NCBI GenBank assembly: GCA_002712125.1
Contig: PASL01000018.1
Span: 11,946-29,963 of the forward strand
DNA length: 18,018 bases
Source: Chloroflexota bacterium
Lineage (GTDB): Bacteria > Chloroflexota > Dehalococcoidia > Lucifugimonadales > Lucifugimonadaceae
Direction of reading: 5' to 3'
Position 1 is the stretch's first letter. The number at the start of each line of letters is the position of its first letter. Position numbers and translations under genes: made by a program. Positions 15,559-18,018 of the stretch are shown piece by piece. The notes under the pieces are model-generated. The model was not told where the DNA came from. It did not search any database and saw only the letters and a program-made list of their open reading frames with translations.

Positions 15559-16395
15559 ATGAAATCTTACAATACTATAGGCATAATTTATAATAGTTTA
15601 TCTGGGGCAGCATCAAAACTTTCTAAGAAAATTATTGATAATTTTTCTAATGATAAAACTTTTTGGATAGCAAATGAGATAGATATATTGAGCCAGAAAG
15701 ATAAGATAAATCAATCAGAATTAATAATTGCAGTAGGTGGGGATGGGACAATTTTGAGAGTTGCTCATTTAGTAGCAGACCATAATATTCCTATTTTAGG
15801 TATTAATATGGGTCGCGTGGGATTTATGAGTGAAATTGAAGAATCTGAAGCTTTAAATACTTTGCCTTGGTACTTTGAAGGAAATGCTAGAGTTGAAAAA
15901 AGGTATATGCTTGAGGCAATGTTTCTAAAAACTAAAGAGGTTTTTGCAATTTCATTAAATGATATTGCTGTAGCAAGGGGGAATTTGATTAGGATTGTTG
16001 AGCTAGCAACATATATTGATGGAGTCCATTTGGCTACATATAGGTGTGATGGAATTGTAGTCTCAACAGCAACTGGGTCCACTGGGTATAATCTCGCGTT
16101 AGGTGGGCCTGTTTTAGATCCTTTATCAAAAGATTTTATACTCAAGCCTATAGCTAGCCACATGAGCCAATTTGGTGGAGTGGTATTAAGTGGTAGTTCA
16201 AGAATTAAGATCGAAATAATTAGCGAACAACAAATTAATTTCTCCTCCGATGGTTTTATTGATAAACAATTAAACAAAGCCGATCAAATAGAGATCTATC
16301 AAAGTAAGAAATATATAAGTTTTTTGAGAAAAAAAGAATCCTCAGAATTTTGGGGTGATATAACAAGAAAGCTTGGTATAAGAAAAGGTATTTAG
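15559..16395 (+). CDS. nadK: NAD kinase
   Basis: This enzyme phosphorylates NAD+ at the 2'-hydroxyl of the adenosine ribose to give NADP+. It has 278 residues, a usual length. Visible motifs are VGGDGTILR at 59-67 with the catalytic-region Asp62; GINMGRVGFMSE at 81-92; LNDIAVARG at 133-141 with Asn134-Asp135; and the nucleotide-binding segment DGIVVSTATGSTGYNLALGG at 164-183. The ATG at 15559 has only a weak purine-rich upstream sequence. It lies 32 nt after nuoN and directly abuts the Nudix gene, with no base between the TAG stop and the TTG start, so the two are probably coupled. Confidence 0.95.
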   Translation: MKSYNTIGIIYNSLSGAASKLSKKIIDNFSNDKTFWIANEIDILSQKDKINQSELIIAVGGDGTILRVAHLVADHNIPILGINMGRVGFMSEIEESEALNTLPWYFEGNARVEKRYMLEAMFLKTKEVFAISLNDIAVARGNLIRIVELATYIDGVHLATYRCDGIVVSTATGSTGYNLALGGPVLDPLSKDFILKPIASHMSQFGGVVLSGSSRIKIEIISEQQINFSSDGFIDKQLNKADQIEIYQSKKYISFLRKKESSEFWGDITRKLGIRKGI

Positions 16396-16932
16396 TTGGA
16401 ACAATATAGACATAAAATATTAGATTCAAAAAATATTTATGATGGAGAGAAATTTTCTCTTAAAATTGTAAATGCTAAAAATCAAAATAATCAATCCTAT
16501 AATAAAGAAATTATTCAACATCCTGGTTCTGTTGTTATATTACCAGTAACTCAAAATCATGAGATTATTTTGATAGAGCAATATAGAATTGCTATAGACA
16601 AAAAAATAATTGAATTACCAGCTGGAACATTGGGGAAAAATGAAGATCACTATGAAGCAGCTAACAGGGAACTGAGAGAAGAAACTGGATTTAGAGCTAA
16701 AAATATTAAATTGATTCATAAAATGTGGGTTGCTCCAGGATACTCATCAGAATGTTGTTATTTATATTTGGCTGAAAATTTAGTTCCAGATCCATTACCT
16801 TCTGATCTGGGAGAGGATATAATAGTAAAAAGAAAAAATCTAAATGATGTAAAAGAAATGATTATTTCTGGACAATTAGAAGATCAAATGACTTTAGCGT
16901 CTTTATTGTTTTTTTTCTCAAAAAATGATTAG
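16396..16932 (+). CDS. Nudix hydrolase, ADP-ribose pyrophosphatase type
   Basis: Predicted Mg2+-dependent hydrolase that cleaves ADP-ribose to AMP and ribose-5-phosphate. It is 178 residues, starting with TTG at 16396 immediately after the nadK stop, with AAAAGG about 8 nt upstream. The complete Nudix box runs from Gly77 to Phe99: G-x5-E83-x7-RELREETGF. Pro114 lies 16 residues after the Gly of the box, in WVAPGYSSE, a mark of the ADP-ribose pyrophosphatase subgroup. The preceding HPGSVVILPV, IEQYR and ELPAG segments fit the same subgroup (NudF-like). Adjacency to NAD kinase suggests a role in pyridine-nucleotide turnover, but substrate specificity is inferred, not shown. Confidence 0.88.
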   Translation: MEQYRHKILDSKNIYDGEKFSLKIVNAKNQNNQSYNKEIIQHPGSVVILPVTQNHEIILIEQYRIAIDKKIIELPAGTLGKNEDHYEAANRELREETGFRAKNIKLIHKMWVAPGYSSECCYLYLAENLVPDPLPSDLGEDIIVKRKNLNDVKEMIISGQLEDQMTLASLLFFFSKND

Positions 16933-16953
16933 AAAAGATTTAGGAACAACTAA

Positions 16954-18018
16954 ATGTACGAACATGATGTTTTAATTATTGGTGGTGGTCTAGCTGGGCT
17001 AAGAGCCGGTATTGAGGTTACTCGCCATGGAGTTGATGTCGCTGTAATATCTAAAGTTCACCCAGTTAGGAGTCATTCTAATGCTGCACAAGGCGGAATT
17101 AATGCCCCGCTTACAGATAGAGGAGACGAATGGGAAGGTCACGCATATGACACTATCAAAGGAAGTGATTTCTTAGCCGATCAGGATGCTGTAGAAATTA
17201 TGTCCTCCGAGGCTGGTGATGCTGTTATTGAATTGGAAAGAATGGGAGTGATTTTTTCCAGAGGAGAAGATGGTAGATTGGGAACTAGAGCTTTTGGTGG
17301 GCAAAAGGTAGCCAGAACTTTTTTTGTGGGTGCTATTACAGGATCAGCTTTATTGCATGTTCTTTATGAACAATCAGTAAAATTAGGTCTTGGGGTATAT
17401 GAAGAATGGTTTGTTACTAAATTAATTATGGAAGATGGGGTATGTAGGGGAGTAGTTGCCTATGACATTAAATCTGGAGAACTGCATACAATAAAAGCTA
17501 AAGCTGTCATAATGGCTAGTGGAGGTTCAGGTAGAGTTTTTGAACCATCAACTAATGCACTAATTTGTACAGGAGATGGTTTAGCCCTAGCATATCGAGC
17601 AGGTGTTCCATTAATGGATATGGAAATGATACAATACCATCCAACCACATTAGCACGTACAGGGATACTTCTCTCTGAAGCTGCTAGAGGTGAAGGTGCA
17701 TATTTATTAAATTCAAAAGGTGAAAGATTTATGGAAAAATATGCCCCTGATTATATGGAACTGGCATCTAGAGATGTGGTTTCTAGGTCTGAGCAAACAG
17801 AAATTGATGAAGGAAGAGGAATCGATGGTAATGTTCATTTAGATCTTAGGCACTTAGGTAGAGATTATATTGAACAAAGACTAGGGTACCTTGAGGAAGT
17901 CTCTCAAGAGTTTTTAGGGATAAGTATGGCTGAGGAACCTGTACCTGTGAGGCCTGGAATGCATTATATTATGGGTGGAATAAAGACCGATTATAATGGT
18001 GCGACTAATGTGCCTGGT
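16954..18018 (+). CDS. sdhA: Succinate dehydrogenase / fumarate reductase flavoprotein subunit (partial, runs off the right edge)
   Basis: The ATG at 16954 has AGGA 8 nt upstream; 355 codons stay open to the window edge, so the C-terminal part is missing. The dinucleotide-binding loop is IIGGGLAGLRAG at 8-19. His41 in RSHSNAAQGGI is the expected site of covalent FAD attachment. Active-site elements are QYHPTTL with His229, SEAARGEGAYLLN with Arg245, DEGRGI with Arg288, and MHYIMGGI with His337. Known role: oxidation of succinate to fumarate (or the reverse), passing electrons to an iron-sulfur subunit and the quinone pool. Direction cannot be decided from this part. It lies 21 nt after the Nudix gene and could be on the same transcript; the other sdh genes would be expected to the right or elsewhere. 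Confidence 0.95.
   Translation, partial: MYEHDVLIIGGGLAGLRAGIEVTRHGVDVAVISKVHPVRSHSNAAQGGINAPLTDRGDEWEGHAYDTIKGSDFLADQDAVEIMSSEAGDAVIELERMGVIFSRGEDGRLGTRAFGGQKVARTFFVGAITGSALLHVLYEQSVKLGLGVYEEWFVTKLIMEDGVCRGVVAYDIKSGELHTIKAKAVIMASGGSGRVFEPSTNALICTGDGLALAYRAGVPLMDMEMIQYHPTTLARTGILLSEAARGEGAYLLNSKGERFMEKYAPDYMELASRDVVSRSEQTEIDEGRGIDGNVHLDLRHLGRDYIEQRLGYLEEVSQEFLGISMAEEPVPVRPGMHYIMGGIKTDYNGATNVPG

Noticed and set aside
15765..16277. Minus-strand open frame of 170 codons opposite nadK
   Set aside because: It lies entirely within nadK, whose motifs are unmistakable, and its translation shows no recognisable domain; it is an antisense shadow.

Overview
The window is AT-rich, densely coded bacterial DNA, probably from a free-living marine-type bacterium with a compact genome. 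It carries an 11-subunit respiratory complex I operon (nuoA-B-C-D-H-I-J-K-L-M-N) with no nuoE, nuoF or nuoG. That arrangement is known from Dehalococcoidia and some other Chloroflexota, among others. A Chloroflexota (for example SAR202-like) origin is a reasonable guess, but it cannot be proven from this sequence alone. No rRNA, tRNA, CRISPR array, insertion sequence or phage gene was seen, and no gene-free stretch exceeds 300 bases.

Layout. At the left edge, on the minus strand, is the 5' part of a membrane-anchored or lipoprotein cyclophilin. It is divergent from lipB (octanoyltransferase), which is followed at 10 nt by thrC (threonine synthase). A GNAT acetyltransferase on the minus strand converges on thrC, and the two stop codons overlap. 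Across a short divergent promoter region lie a SelW-like Rdx thioredoxin-fold protein with a CxxC motif and a zinc-dependent alcohol dehydrogenase.

From 4704 to 15526 runs the nuo operon. Its genes overlap by 1-11 nt or are separated by no more than 5 nt, so translation is probably coupled throughout. Between nuoK and nuoL sits an extra 64-residue ORF with a TTG start and a good Shine-Dalgarno. It resembles the small DUF2007-type proteins and is the most interesting gene here. Several subunits carry lineage-type additions: an N-terminal arm on NuoB, an insertion of roughly 36-38 residues in NuoI ahead of the 4Fe-4S clusters, an enlarged TM2-TM3 loop in NuoK and a long soluble loop in NuoJ.

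After the operon come nadK (NAD kinase), an ADP-ribose pyrophosphatase-type Nudix hydrolase and the first 355 codons of sdhA (succinate dehydrogenase flavoprotein), spaced by 32, 0 and 21 nt. The right two thirds of the window is therefore a respiratory and pyridine-nucleotide block: electron entry to quinone through a complex I lacking its NADH module, NADP(H) supply, nucleotide housekeeping and the succinate-quinone branch.
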